NCBI GenBank assembly: GCA_963971225.1
Contig: OZ020269.1
Location: forward strand, 6,200,001 to 6,264,000
DNA: 64,000 nt
Direction: 5' to 3'
Origin: Melieria omissa
Taxonomy: Eukaryota; Arthropoda; Insecta; Diptera; Ulidiidae
Made by a program: the position numbers and the translations under genes. Shown here piece after piece: positions 31,301 through 42,122 of the stretch. Positions within the stretch are counted from its first letter, which is position 1. Each line of letters opens with the position of its first letter. The notes beneath the pieces are model-generated. The model was not told where the DNA came from, did not search any database, and worked only from the letters and a program-made list of their open reading frames with translations.

Positions 31301-34300
31301 ACCTTCATGTACGAGATGGATTCAATACCAGAGACGGAACTGCCGCCTGTGTACGTGAAAAAGGATTATAAGCGCTCGCGTTCCGAAGCCGGCTTCCATG
31401 CGGACGGCAGTCGGCGTCCGTTAAAAATACGGCGCGACGACAACTACGTTGCGCCACGATCACTCTTCGATCGGCCTTCGGCGGCCATTGCGCGCATACG
31501 TCGCGATCTCAAAAATCAGCGATATCGCGGTGTGTTCAAGCCGAACGTGCAGATACCGGGTCTGAAGCCGCAGACGCCGCAAAAGCAAATGACGGAACCG
31601 GAAGGCATGGCCGAGTGGTGTATCTTTGAGGACGTGGTGATTTTGCACGTGCTGGTGAATCTGCAGGGACTTCCGCTGAATCTAATGCTGCTGTCGCCGG
31701 GACACACGCCCAACTGGGACCTGGTGTCGGAGATTGTGAACTTCCACTCGAAGACCTATCGCTCGCCGAAGCAATGCCGCTGGCGCTATGAGACCGTGAT
31801 ACAGCCGCGCGAGGAGGGCAAGTTCGTAGAAAGCCCTAAGAAGCAGAAGAAAATGAAGGCGATGATGAAGTCGGAGTATCTGAAGAGCCCGTTGCGATAT
31901 CTACGCACCACGCACATGTACGCCAGCGACAACAACACCACCTTCGCGAAACTAATGCGCGCTCGTTTTGACTGCATAAAAACCGCGTACCTGAAGAAGG
32001 CGCCGCCGCCGAAGCGACACTTCAGCACACCGAGCCTCATGAACCCGAAGCACATGGAGGTGCTGCACGAGTTCGGCATTGTGAACTACGATCAGCCTAT
32101 TTCGCCGCAGAATATTGCCGCAATGAAGGCTAGCAAGATGCGCGAGAAGCAGCGCAGCCAGTGCCCGCCTCCACCGCCGCCCGCACCAAGTGCCGGTGGC
32201 GGACAGCAGGGGTCTGCTGCCACGTCGTCGCACGCCCAACAACACCAGCAGCACCAAGTAGCAGCGACAACGCAGCAGCAGATACATGAATTGGTCTCAC
32301 AGCAGCAACAACAGCAGAATGTGCCGACAGCAGCAGCGGCTACTGTCACCGCTTCAGTGCCGACCGCGTCGTCACTGCACTCGCAACAGCTGCAAATCCA
32401 GCACATACCCAGCTCGAACGTTGGCGGCGTGTCGCAGCAAACTACGGCAACGGCAATTGTGCTGCAACACGCTTCGGCGCTGTCGCAAACACACCAACAG
32501 GCGGCTGCGTCGGGCGCAAATGCGGTGCAGTCGCAGCAGCAGATTATGCGGTCGGGGATGGGCAATCATCCGGCCACCACGACGCAGATTGTGAAAGCGA
32601 TTGTGGCGCCTCAGTCCGGCCTACTCACCGCCAACCAGATGCAGCAGCTGACACAGCATGCCACCGCGACGGGCGCACAGCACGTCCAGCTGCAGCAGTC
32701 GAACGTGGGCACGTCCGGCTCAGTTTCTGTGGTACTGACTGCGCCCGTCCAGACGCTGCCCTCCAATGTGCAGTCGGCGCAACACGGCGGCTGCGCACAG
32801 GTCTCCGCGGCGCAAATTGTTTCCATTTCGCCGCAAACAATAGTTTCTAGTGCTTCGCAAACGGGCGGCAGCATCGTACAGACGCTGCCCTCGCAGTCAA
32901 TGCCACAGGTGGTATCTGTGTCGCAGCTGGCCACAGTGGGCACCGTGCTGACCACCTCAGCCAATCTGCAGCCGAGCGCAACGGTCACCACGCTGAACAC
33001 GTCCGCGCTGCGTGCACAGCGCATTGTTGCGGCCACCACGGGGACACTGCAGGACGTGGTGCTGCAGCAGCGCACCGGCAATCCAAGTCCCACAATTGTC
33101 TCCATGTCAAATTTGGGACAAAGTGTGACTGCAGCTCAGTTCCAGGCAGCGCAACTCCGACTTGCGTCCATGCCCGGCAACGCGCAGCAGGTAACAAAAG
33201 TGCCAGTGAGCGCATTCCAGCAGAGCGGCAAGATCGCATCCTCCGGCGCCAGTGGCAACCAACCCGCACATATCCAACTGTATCGCCAGCGGCAGCAGTT
33301 GAAAGTGCTGCAGGCCACGCCCACGCAGGGCGGCAGTCAGACGCTGGTGCAAACCGCAAGCGGACAAACAGCGCTGGTGAATGCAGCCGGCACCATCATA
33401 CAAGGCAGCCTGGTGCAAGCGACCGGCGGTCCGACTACCATGCAGGTGCAAGGTCAGAAGGTGGCCGTGACCGCCGTCTCGTCGGCAAACTTGGCTGCGC
33501 CCAGTGGTGTGGCCACCTCGGTGGCTACCGTGCAAGTGGCGCATCAAGCTCGAACACAATTCATCAAGCAGGTGGCTGGCAAGCAGACCATTGCCCGTCA
33601 GGTCGGCGACAACGACATGGTGTTGGTAAAGCGCCAAGTGATTGGCGCACACCAGAAGGCGCAGCTGCTGCAGCAGGGACAAATTTTCAGCACCACCTCG
33701 GCCGTTCCCAGCGGCGTGCAACTGCAGCAACAGCAGACACAGTCTTCTGGAACGGGAGGCGGAAATCAGCAACAGTCACAGCAGCTGCAGCAAGTCACTG
33801 CCCAGCAAATCGCCACACTGGTGAAGACGTCCGGCGGCACTGTGCAGCAGGCCACGACCGGCGGCAGCAGTGTGACCGTGTCGACCAGCGGTGGCCAACA
33901 GGGCACAGTCAACATGGCGTTGTCCCACATCAAACCCGGCGGCCAGATAAAGGTGACCACATCCATGGCGAATCCGCCTCAGATGCGACAGCTGCACATG
34001 CAGTCGCTGTCCATGCCGCGCAAAATCAACCGAATGACGCAAATCGCCACCGCAGCGCAGTCCAACGTGGCCGCTGGTAATGTGATATCCAATCAGCAGG
34101 CCGTGACGTCTGTGGGCCAGACGAACACTGGCACTACTGTTGTGCAGCAGAAGGGCGCTGGCAGCGTGCAGACGCAGCTGGTACACATCCAGAACACAAA
34201 GTCGTTGCCCAGCTCGGTGACGGTGCAGCAGATCCAGCAGGTTATGCGACAGGGACAACAAGGCTCATTAGCCACCACAGGTCTTGTGTTAAGCAAAACG

Positions 34301-34908
34301 AGTGTGGGTCGTGTGATACCCGTCTCGGTGGCAGCATCCCAGTCCAATCAACGACAAACCATACAGGTAGGTGCAATCCGATAGAAATTCACTTATTTTT
34401 ATTTCACCGAAATAACACATTGGAAATTGTTCAGGTGGTGTCGGCCGCTTCAGCACAAGCACTGGCAGCTGGCAATTTGCGTGCGCACGTTGCAAGTGGA
34501 CAAAATATTGCGGGCACCATAAAAGTGGGCACCACAAGCGGGGGTCAGTCACAAACGCAACAGGCCATCTTCACGGCTATTCAGCAGCAGGTGGCCGCCC
34601 AGCAAGGTCAACGCCAAAACGCCAGTCCGGTGCGGCTGCAGACGACGGCCGGCGGCAACTTAGTGGCGGTGATGCAGCAGCAAAGTATGCAACAGCAAAA
34701 TGTTGTTTCCTCCAGCATAACGGTGGGAGGACCCAATACTAGCTCGGCTTCGGCACAGGCGTCCACGCAGGCAGAGGTGATGACAATCACTCAAGCCGTT
34801 GCTGCGTCCAACAGCGGTGGACTGCAACAACAACAGCAGCAATCTCAGCAAGCTACGCCGCAGCAGGTGCGCACGCTGGTGAAGAAGAAAATAATGCAAA
34901 AAGAATAA
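16318..34908 (+). CDS. dom: Domino, SWR1/p400-class Swi2/Snf2 chromatin remodeller
   Basis: Nuclear ATPase of the Tip60/SWR1-type complexes that exchanges H2A variants. DomA-form coding exons: 16318-17093, 17169-17460, 17679-17928, 20471-21283, 21337-21680, 21740-22003, 22058-22641, 22914-23100, 23167-23303, 23394-23580, 23792-25978, 26408-26626, 30703-30738, 31241-34366, 34435-34908. All phases join and give 3291 residues, near the Drosophila DomA length as I remember it. The start [10 protein letters not shown] matches Drosophila MNEGNSAGGG. HSA domain at about 555-630; an acidic stretch at 700-910; Walker A DEMGLGKT at 982-989; DEAQ box at 1085-1088; a long insert splits the two ATPase lobes; lobe 2 at about 1745-1860 with [14 protein letters not shown]-like domain at about 2217-2285; then a Gln/Ser/Thr/Val-rich tail. 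A splice acceptor at 16305-16306, just before the start codon, implies an upstream noncoding exon. Confidence 0.97.
17502..17603 (+). ncRNA. C/D-box snoRNA in dom intron 2
   Basis: C box TGATGAT at 17506-17512 and D box CTGA at 17596-17599, 90 bases apart, in the intron 17461-17678. The D box ends about 79 bases before the splice acceptor, the usual place for an intronic C/D snoRNA. The 11 bases before the D box, CGAGGCATTTG, are complementary to CAAATGCCTCG, a conserved 28S rRNA segment (it continues TCATCTAATTAGTG). By the D+5 rule the methylated base would be the third A of CAAA. A sister copy lies in another dom intron at 23624-23724. Confidence 0.85.
18359..18460 (+). CDS. dom: Possible alternative cassette exon of dom
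   Basis: Inside the 2.5-kb intron 3 of dom, an acceptor (TTATTTAG) and a donor (CCAG before GTGCTT) bound 102 bases, exactly 34 codons. The frame is open and the phase (1 in, 1 out) fits both flanking exons, so inclusion would add a Gly/Pro-rich segment starting [10 protein letters not shown] without a frameshift. If the donor is not used, the frame stays open to a stop at 18583-18585 and could form an alternative end. Transcript evidence is missing. Confidence 0.5.
19526..20007. repeat. Exact-period 240-bp tandem duplication in dom intron 3
   Basis: CTTTCCAAATCTTGCAAATG begins at 19542 and at 19782. The two units (about 19526-19765 and 19766-20005) are almost identical over their whole length, with only a handful of substitutions, so the duplication is recent. 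It contains no exon signals in the dom frame. Confidence 0.92.
22666..22811 (+). ncRNA. H/ACA snoRNA candidate in dom intron 7
   Basis: The intron 22642-22913 can fold a first hairpin with a perfect 10-bp stem (22683-22692 with 22708-22717), closed at its base by CAAGC/GCTTG (22669-22673 with 22720-22724). An H-box match AAATTA follows at 22732-22737, then a weaker second hairpin (22747-22753 with 22794-22800 and 22738-22741 with 22801-22804), then ACA at 22806-22808 three bases from the presumed 3' end. The order hairpin-H-hairpin-ACA is that of the family; the second hairpin is not convincing. TTCGAGCTAAA appears in both loops (about 22691 and 22761). No target U is assigned. Confidence 0.42.
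23624..23724 (+). ncRNA. C/D-box snoRNA in dom intron 10
   Basis: C box TGATGAT at 23628-23634 and D box CTGA at 23717-23720, in the intron 23581-23791; the D box ends 71 bases before the splice acceptor. The last 20 bases before the D box (TCGCTTTTGCGAGGCATTTG, then one variable base) are the same as in the snoRNA at 17502-17603, so both should guide methylation at the same 28S position. The middle part differs: here an internal CTGA, preceded by TTGAGCGAGT, could act as a D' box with another target. Confidence 0.87.
26627..28588 (+). CDS. dom: DomB-type private C-terminal exon extension of dom
   Basis: The exon that starts at 26408 has an internal donor after 26626 (CAG before GTTAAT). If it is not used, the frame continues for 653 more codons to the TGA at 28586-28588, giving a protein of about 2733 residues without the SANT and Gln-rich parts. 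This matches the known Drosophila DomA/DomB arrangement. The tail is basic at first, with Arg/Lys-rich segments and many Asn and Ser, then acidic (27340-27480 and 27660-27760), then basic again. No folded domain is recognisable. AATAAA at 28980-28985 could end this transcript. Confidence 0.85.
   Translation, partial: VNKNQEIMNRTKNSIKSKKVLKQRPVNANTKRVGESRVNFNNRLPGKRIPVRSRLANKNLRSRAVESVSRTNNSNSSNRNGVVSKGAAIKSGSSNKSAKETPSSAVALTASSTKPIRKTTRTSMAAAAAVAGAEAEKEAVDTRGTVKVAPSKPASRSKADGNGTGVRNQSLLSFANKRMQKRRQLIANAVQSRKRKLSNCAVGKEVAPPPVKRKVVVVKPACSRRLRNSPKKQETTKVESANSDSSEKSENNGNSTDDEIEDGDEEEDEDLDVMEASDEQGESESSKYSSAASHCSNDSDEHAEAQSDSEPPLTDNEEVGGECLSMLQGKTKTPHKTGKSMLGMCDESEDEEEENYNDQTSYATGQDNDNDLEDEPTNSNSMDVWNAHAQVQDTATNSTYYNVSEETDSDDNETLAQLNSTLKKNTSVSVSITPARRSVTPANAPPVAVTSVIAPQRNHVDVNSPRTRSRGSVKINLWTLDVSPVLPSIRSHAVRYMKKESVAPKRTKAPDKDSNASQHIESGGKVRPTSENAASDSDNENSDTNTSNSNAKSANSLLDKSVNSTQRSKKAKARRLGSIHKAGAATSSANTLHKWLLKTPRMVMCEQSKNENDTELSNSSADVDPLGSPPPALESAEQRVTQTKSYVSVNGPT
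28589..30702 (+). other. Long DomA intron and DomB 3' UTR
   Basis: Noncoding on present evidence. It begins with the DomB 3' UTR (AATAAA at 28980-28985, another near 29025) and a short ACACAC/GTGTGT palindromic repeat at about 28740-28760. No further exon-like frame was found before the 36-base DomA exon. Confidence 0.6.
30703..30738 (+). CDS. dom: 36-base DomA microexon
   Basis: Twelve codons ([12 protein letters not shown]) between an acceptor ending CTGATACAG and a donor GTAAGC. They match Drosophila Domino VWISRNTMEQMP between the SNQ and MWCPPTPPQ parts, and the phase is 0 on both sides. It is used only in the DomA form. Confidence 0.92.
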
Positions 34909-35075
34909 ACTGAAAGCAATCTGCAACACCTTTTCATTGCATGTGTTAACTTGTTTTGCGATCGCTTGTGCCGATCTGCCGACTACACAAAGCACATAAA
35001 ACAACTATACTAAGAGTTGTTGCGTAGTATTATCGCTTAGCCAATATACATAGTTGATAGCTGACAATTACTTAT

Positions 35076-35081
35076 AATAAA
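35076..35081 (+). terminator. Poly(A) signal of DomA transcripts
   Basis: AATAAA, 168 bases after the DomA stop codon. Confidence 0.55.
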
Positions 35082-35579
35082 TATCTTAACATAGTCTATA
35101 AATTTTCGTGTAACTATTCAGTAAGTCTTGATATTTTCATGTCGTTCCATTTTTTTACTGCTAATATACATACATATATTTAAATGAAATCTTACTGTAA
35201 ATGTTATTTAAGAATATCTCTAAATACATTTATTGCAAATGTAACTGTGTACATGCTTAAAGAAAAATTCATTGAAATATCATAAAATACAAAAATTCTA
35301 TGATAATCCCAATAACAGAACATGACGCTGCGTTTTATTTCTTTGCTCTTGCTGTCTGCATAGTTTTCAAATATTTGAAGACAATGTTGAACACGTAAAT
35401 AGATTCACCCCCACCAGATTTTGACTCCACCTTTAAATGGCTTCACAATGAATGACGTCAATTCGCCATGGCAACAATGTCCCGGAAAACAAAACCACAC
35501 GACCACACCAATCAGGACAATTAGCTGCGCTTAGTAGCTGAAGCAGTTCGCACTGCGTTATGCAAAGTGTTGGCACGAA

Positions 35580-38500
35580 ATGTCACTGTTCAATGTCTGC
35601 AACTGGTGGACTACGCAATGCTCCGACCTGGAGGAGAACTACGACGTGGCCAGCCTGCTGTGCGCCCGTTTCGGATTGGAGGAGACCGAGAAGGACTATT
35701 TGGTTGTGGGCTCACACGCAGGCAGCCTAGCCATATTCTATCCGCATTTGGAACACAATCGCAACGTGAATGAGAACGGTTTCAAGCCCACCGATTTGCT
35801 GTTGGAAGTCAATCTCAATGCACCAATTGTGGGCGTTTATGCGGGCCGATTCAGCGGGTAAGCACCGGCCGCTAGTCTGTGAGTGTTAACTGCTGCTCAA
35901 CTGTTCCATTTAGCGGCAACGCCAGCGACACAAAGTGCAACCAGTTGGCCGTGTTACATCCGAACTCGGTGGCCATATACAAGCTGCAAACGGTTAGCGG
36001 CGTCGCCGAGCACGGAACGCAGCTGCGTCTGCACAGCTTGGCGGAGTATCAGTTCGAACGCGTAGCCCTGGCACTTTGTAAGGGCAGCTTCGGCCGCGTC
36101 AAGGGACGCGAGTTCTTCTGCATCACCCACATGGACGGCACGCTGACCTTTCACGAGCAAGATGGTATTTTGTACGAGTGCCAATTTCCGGGGTATCGGG
36201 CGCTGCCGCTGCCGGTGATCTACTGCGAGCGCACCGACAGCTTCTTTCGCTTTACGGCTGGCTGGAATCTGGAGTGCTTCACGTGAGTATCGCTGTACGG
36301 CTGAACCACAACCATGATCATTGACACAACTCACAATGTACAGATATCAGGACATAGCGCACTCATCCATTAACAAGTCGCACTATCAGCCGGTGTGGTC
36401 CGTGTGCCTGGGCGAAGGTGTCATCGACATGTGTGTGGTGCAAGTCAAGTCGTAAGTTGGCAGTGTTTGCGTTTACGTTCGCCCCTGCAGCAAGTCAACC
36501 TGTTGTCGCGACTGCTTTCAGGGATGCTGCCTCGCTAATGATTCTGGGCGAGCGCAACTTTATCTCACTCGGCGACAATGGTGTCGTGGATTTCATACTG
36601 AAGCTCGACTACACGCCCAAATGCTTTCACTCGTTCGCGGTGGGGTACTACTGGGGTAAGGAAGAACCGAGCGGCAAACGCACATTAATCTCTACATACA
36701 CTCTATGTTTTCAGAGCCCGGCGCGCGTCTTATAACCGCCATTGTGGCGGACACATCGCGGCTTACCATTTACGAGAGTGCCAACATCATATGGGCCGCC
36801 CAGTTCAAAGAGGACACCCCCGTCGCAATACAACGCTCGAATATGAACGGTCTGCCCGGCGGCATTGTCACGCTGGGAGCTACTGGCCAGCTGCGCATTG
36901 GCTACCTGGGCTCCGACTCGTTCGCATTCAAGGTGCCGGCCATCAACATGGAAGAGGTGAGCTTTAGTCAGGCGCACAAGGAGCTGCTGCAGCTGGAGGA
37001 GGAAATCAAGGCCGCGGTCGACGTACAGGACATGGACGACATTGACCGACGTGCCGCCGAAGATGTGCGCATTGCCTTCAGCATAAATCAGGACATAACC
37101 GAGGACTCGGATGCGCTGCTGTTGGAGGTGTCGGCGCATGTGCTGGTGAAGGAGTTGCCATCGTGCACGGGTCGGCTGAAAATTCGCAGCAAAATCGAAC
37201 TGGCCGAACTGCAGATTGTGTTCAACGTTCCAGAGGGTATTCGCTGCAATCAGGAGCCGCTCACCTATGTCGACGTGAGTGCGGGCTGGACAGAACATTT
37301 CGAGCTGGACTTTTACGTGGCCGACTTGATGCACGTGCACACGGCACGTGTGAATGCGATTGTCTCCTTCATTGACACCAAAGTATGTGTTGGGTGGGGG
37401 AACGTAAGCTGGGTTTAATGACACGTCTGTCTTTGCGAAGGGTATACCACGAGTCATTCAGCAGTCGGCCTTCATGCCACTGGCCATGTTCTTCAAATCC
37501 AAGCAGCCCCAAAAGAATGCCGGCATCAAGTTGACCTACACCATCACATCGAAGCACTTGGCACCAAAGCTGGCTACGTTCTTTCCCGAGTTTGTGGCGA
37601 GCGATAGCGAAGCGCAGGCACTGGGCTTACTTCTGCTGTGTCCAGGTGATGAAAAATGCGAAGAGATCGTGACTATAGTGATGGCTAAGAACTCCGATCG
37701 TTTAAGGTTTGAAGTTGACTACGTGTATCAGGGGCGGATTCAGAAAAATATTTTGGGGCTTTCAAAAATTAATTCTTTAATATCTATAAAATTCCTCTTA
37801 ATTTGTATGTAGTTTTGAAGTCGATCCTAATATTTCGGGGGGCGAAGGGTTTCAACCCCCATAACCCCCTCCTGAATCCGCCACTGACGTGTATACCACG
37901 TAACATTGCTTGAATGTTGCATGTCACTTGAGAATTTTTGTCTTTGTGTATTTGCATAGAATACAATCGGATTGTTTAGAGACATTTCCCATGATACTGG
38001 AACGTCTAAGCCAAATAGCCACAGAGATCGAGCGTGAGAAAAAGCTGGGTCAGAGCGGCAAACAACAGAAATCGAAGAGTCGTATAAATCCCAGAGCCAG
38101 TACTTTAATGGCCAGCCCCACAATCCCAATACAGCAAATACTACACAGAATCGACATTCACAATGAAACACAGGAGAATATACGCAAGCAATCGGTAAGA
38201 AACTTTAGAATCGGTAGACCACGTTGAAATATTGAACATGGGAGTTCGTGAATCACGGATGCTCGAAATTTGATTCGCCATTTGGTTTTTTATTTCTTTA
38301 GCTGGAGTTAGACACACTTTTACAACAATTTAAAACACTACAACGGAAACTCCAAGAAAAATCAGAAGACGAACCGAAGGAAACGTTGGTGATGAAAATC
38401 GAAGAGAACTACGACCATCTGATAGCTGAAGGAGATAAATTAATGGAAATGCGGAAGATCGAAAGAAAGTACGTAATGACACTTAACTAACACTTTGTTT

Positions 38501-39771
38501 TAAAAAAAGATGCCGACACAAATGAATCCATTGTTTCCAAATTCCATATATTTTTATATATGTTATACTTTCACCTAGAATAGTGGTGGCCTACACATTT
38601 ATTCACAAATTAGTAGACATTCACGGCATTTACCAAAGCTAGTGCAATATAATAACTTATCTGTAACACAAATTCCATCAAAATGTTTATATAGGCGTGA
38701 AACCCATAAAACATGGCAACATGTTACTTTTACTCGTAACTAATAAAAATAAAAGTACATACCAAATTAAGCGGCATGATTCTACAGGCTGAGATCCAAA
38801 AAATGTTTTTTCCTTCACCTTCTGACATATTTTAGCCCTAAAAGTTCAAAATAGAAAACTTACTTAGAAAGCGACAATATTCTTCTTTCATTTGATACTC
38901 ATATCTGCATTATTACGTAACCGCAAATATTTAAACAAAATCGTTGAAATGAAAATATCCTTGAAAAGGACATCGGATCAGAAAATGATCCGATCCTCTC
39001 ACGCCTATTTCAACATTTTGATGTCTCAAAAGTACTGTACACGGTGTAATTTATTAAACTAATCGCAGGCAGCGTTGCGATCTATCGTGCGGCATCTATG
39101 TGGCCACTTCCATCATCAGCGCCCTCCGGATGGAAGAGAAAGTAATGAATGTTATTTGTGCAGTTCTTTGCACTCCCGTTGAAGACTGGACAGAGCTGGT
39201 AATATTCGGCTGCTCTTGAAATTACGAGTTTTCTAAGCGTAAACGTGTGCGTTCAATATTACAGAGTTGGGAGGAGTCCATGTCGACCGGCATAGACATG
39301 CTCTACCACTATGGCCCATTGAATCGTGTCAAGAACGCAACGGCCCCGAATGCCATCGACACCAACACTTCATACGAAAACTTTGACTACAATCGCTTTA
39401 GACGTCATTTTCTGGCAATACTCGAACGTACTCAGCGTCTTGCTTCGGTGGAACAGAACGAGCCGATGCCGCCTAGAGCAGACAGTAACCCGGCAAGCAG
39501 CAATAACAAAGTTGACATAAACGGCTTGAGTCAGCTGCTGGTAGTGGCACCTAATGCGACTGGCAAGCAGGCAACAATTAGACATCGCACTCTGGAAGCG
39601 GTCGAAGATGACGAGGAGGAATATGATGAGGAGGATTTGCGTAAAGTGGGTTACAGAAAGGATTTCGGTAGCAACGAGAATAAAACCAGCGAAAACTCCG
39701 ATTGGGTCAACGAGAACTACGAGTTGCCCTCGTCGGAGGAGTTGTTCAATGATCTGGGCATCTGGTGGTAA
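35580..39771 (+). CDS. BBS9: BBS9 / PTHB1, BBSome subunit
   Basis: Subunit of the BBSome, the coat-like complex that moves membrane proteins in cilia; in flies cilia are restricted to sensory neurons and sperm. Coding exons: 35580-35857, 35914-36282, 36344-36451, 36522-36655, 36715-37382, 37441-37706, 37960-38194, 38302-38468, 39069-39198, 39265-39771. Phases join throughout, giving 953 residues, somewhat longer than human BBS9. The N-terminus (MSLFNVCNWW..., with LVVGSHAG near residue 40) is the start of the PTHB1 beta-propeller; later exons carry the GAE-like beta domain and a helical, coiled-coil-rich part (about 690-800). The C-terminus is acidic and ends DLGIWW. The start codon is 671 bases after the dom stop on the same strand. 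The donor of the intron that holds a MITE is GTTTGA, weaker than the others. Confidence 0.93.
37729..37886. mobile_element. hAT-type MITE in a BBS9 intron
   Basis: A 158-bp element with inverted ends CAGGGGCGGATTCAG and CTGAATCCGCCACTG, bounded by a perfect 8-bp target-site duplication ACGTGTAT (37721-37728 and 37887-37894). An 8-bp duplication and ends starting CAG are typical of the hAT superfamily. Removing the element and one duplication leaves an intron of about 87 bases, like its neighbours. It has no coding capacity. Confidence 0.92.
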
Positions 39772-40520
39772 ATGTTTGAAAATATGTTCATATTTACGTG
39801 TGTTGTTGTTGTAATATCGTCGTTTCGTCTGTAAGTTTGTATTGCGAAATGTAAATACACACGAAAACTATATAAATTTCAGCATCTTGCGACTTATTTA
39901 TTTCTGTAGAAAAAGTCTATGTATAGATTGCATTGATTACTCCTGTGAAAAGTGCCTTGTGGAAGGAATCGGGCGAATCAGTCGATGGTTTAATTTTATG
40001 TTCCAAAATTGTTTGATTACTTGATGTTTGTTTTTAATTTCAATAATTTACTAATAATAATTCAATAATTTAATAATAATGCAAACATTTACATTTGTTG
40101 TACAATTTTTGTGTTATAAAACCATAGTTGTAGATAATAGTCTGATGTATATACTGAAAAATATGCAAATCAACGGAGTTTAAGTCAACTTTTAGTCTGA
40201 AGAACGTGCATGCCTCCTTTGCACCTTTAATTAGAAATTGTTAAATATTCTGTTTATATTGGCCAAGTATATCATTATTTTTTCTTTCAAAACTTCTAAA
40301 ACACAGATCAATGATGCAATTTTCAATGAATCAGGTGGGGAGTAATTTTTAATATTCCAAAAATTACACAATTAAATTCGATGCCTTCTTTTAGTAAGTA
40401 ACTTTTACTTCTAACTTGTGCACATATAAATACAACTTTTTACAAACTTTTATTTATTGATTGTGAAACTAAAATGAAAAAGTTAATAAAAATTCACAAA
40501 AATGTTTCAAAAATTATATG
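39772..40520. other. 3' flank of BBS9, no gene
   Basis: AT-rich sequence after the BBS9 stop. No canonical AATAAA is close to the stop codon, so the end of the transcript cannot be placed. No other gene is seen. Confidence 0.5.
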
Positions 40521-41499
40521 TAAGGGAGAGGGCTGGGTTGTGAACCAGGCTGGGGTGTGAACCATTGCCGTTTTTTCTTTCCCTAATTGACATATCGCCA
40601 ATCTTTCAACTGTCAATTTTGTCTTATGATATGACTCTGCTTTTGTGGTTACACCGAAGTACAAACACATATTGCTTGTGGCAGCAATCGAGTTTGAAAG
40701 ACATCGTGTTTGAAAATCGACTGCGAAAACTTGTTGGCTTTTTTTTAAAGTGCTATCCAAGTGACTGAGCTTATTGCAAAAAGTCTGTGTAATACATGTT
40801 TATTTAGTGTTTTGATTCTATTTTACGATGCAATATTTGTTTATGTCGAATTATGATTGGAAGTGTCGTTTATTTTAAAGTTTCCAAAATGGCATCGTGG
40901 TTGGGCTGTGAACCACTGAGGTGGCTGGGTTATGAACCACCTGTTTTTCGTACTACATTTGTTCTAACACTGTCAAATATGGACGGATATATTAAAATAA
41001 AGTCATTTTATATCATTTAACTCGATTTCGTTGTGTTCACTTGAAGTGAGCCAATACGAGAACACGTTCGTATTTCACATGCAAACATTCCGACACAGAT
41101 TAGGATGAAAAGTTAAAAAATTGAGCAGTTTCATTCATTGCGATTTTTTGGCCTAAGAGGCGTCATTATAACTTTTTTTCACCTCTTGAGGCTTCCTGAT
41201 TAAATAAATTCTCAATGTACTTAAAAATTATGGGTGTTTTCTTCGTATTTTCTGACTTTAATAGGGATTTTCCAGATGGTTCACAACCCAGCCACTTTTT
41301 TGAAAAAGCGAAAAATCACGTTCTTAGAAAATTGGACGTAGAGAGTTAAATTTCAATCAAAACGGTAATCTGTCTTCATAACAAAGTTGCGTTATATATT
41401 CACCTTTCCAACGGTATCTTCGATTTTTCGATATCTTTATTCTGAGAAAAGTTAGAGCCGAAAAACAAAACCCGGTTCACACCCCAGCCCTCTCCCTTA
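40521..41499 (+). mobile_element. TIR element with repeated GGCTGGGTTGTGAACC motif, copy 1
   Basis: About 979 bp with inverted ends TAAGGGAGAGGGCTGGG and CCCAGCCCTCTCCCTTA. Inside are six copies of a 16-bp motif, GGCTGGGTTGTGAACC or close variants, at about 40531, 40548, 40899, 40923, 41278 (reversed) and 41474 (reversed). There is no transposase frame, so it is non-autonomous. Arrays of one motif near the ends suggest transposase-binding sites. A second copy in opposite orientation lies at 45887-46837. The outermost TA may be the target-site duplication. Confidence 0.85.
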
Positions 41500-41868
41500 T
41501 ATTTTTATTTTAATGTGCTTGTTTAAAGATGAATTTTGTTTATTTATTTTTTCAATTTTGTGGTTCAGTGTATCGTTGAACTGAACAGTTGTATAAACTT
41601 TGATTGAAATTCAGCATCGCTAACGATCTACGAAAAGTGACAATGACAATGACGCTTTTAATTTGATTGTAAGCTCAAATTCGTTATCAATTTTTATTGT
41701 ACAATTTATAGCACATTTAAACTGACAATTAAGCTTTTACAAATGCCCATAAATATGAAAAATTAGTTTTTACAATTCGTTTGATGACAAATTTACATTA
41801 TTTTTAAACAAGAACAAAACAATATTTAATACTAAGAGTGTCTGGTCTACTAGACACCTACGCCATAT
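41500..41868. other. No gene or repeat recognised
   Basis: AT-rich spacer between two elements. Confidence 0.5.
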
Positions 41869-42122
41869 ATCCCTCCTTCGCTGCAAGAACGTCATAACTC
41901 AAAAAAATTGTTTTTTTCAGTTTATGGAAGCCCTGTGTGTATCTGCATATGATCTTTTATCTGTCAAAACCTCTTTGTAAAATATTCAATACTTTGCTCA
42001 CAAGACGACATGAAAACTTTTTTGATACCTTGAACTGCCTGTAATGGTAAATTTTAAAATTGAATTTTCTCGGAATGATGTAGTTTTGAGTTATGACGTT
42101 CTTGCAGCGAAGGAGCGATATG
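41869..42122. mobile_element. Palindromic MITE, about 254 bp
   Basis: The ends form a long inverted repeat: TCGCTGCAAGAACGTCATAA at the left is repeated inverted at the right (GAGTTATGACGTTCTTGCAG, about 42087-42109), and the match extends outward to near CATAT with a few differences. The middle is unrelated AT-rich sequence. No coding capacity. Confidence 0.8.

Noticed and set aside
32611..33105. Long antisense frames over the Gln-rich dom exon (also 33107-33772 and 33776-34261)
   Set aside because: These are shadows of CAG/GTG-rich codons; they are Cys- or Leu/His-rich and have no independent support.
36711..37457. 248-codon antisense frame in BBS9
   Set aside because: It lies entirely on the reverse strand of a well-supported BBS9 exon and resembles no family.
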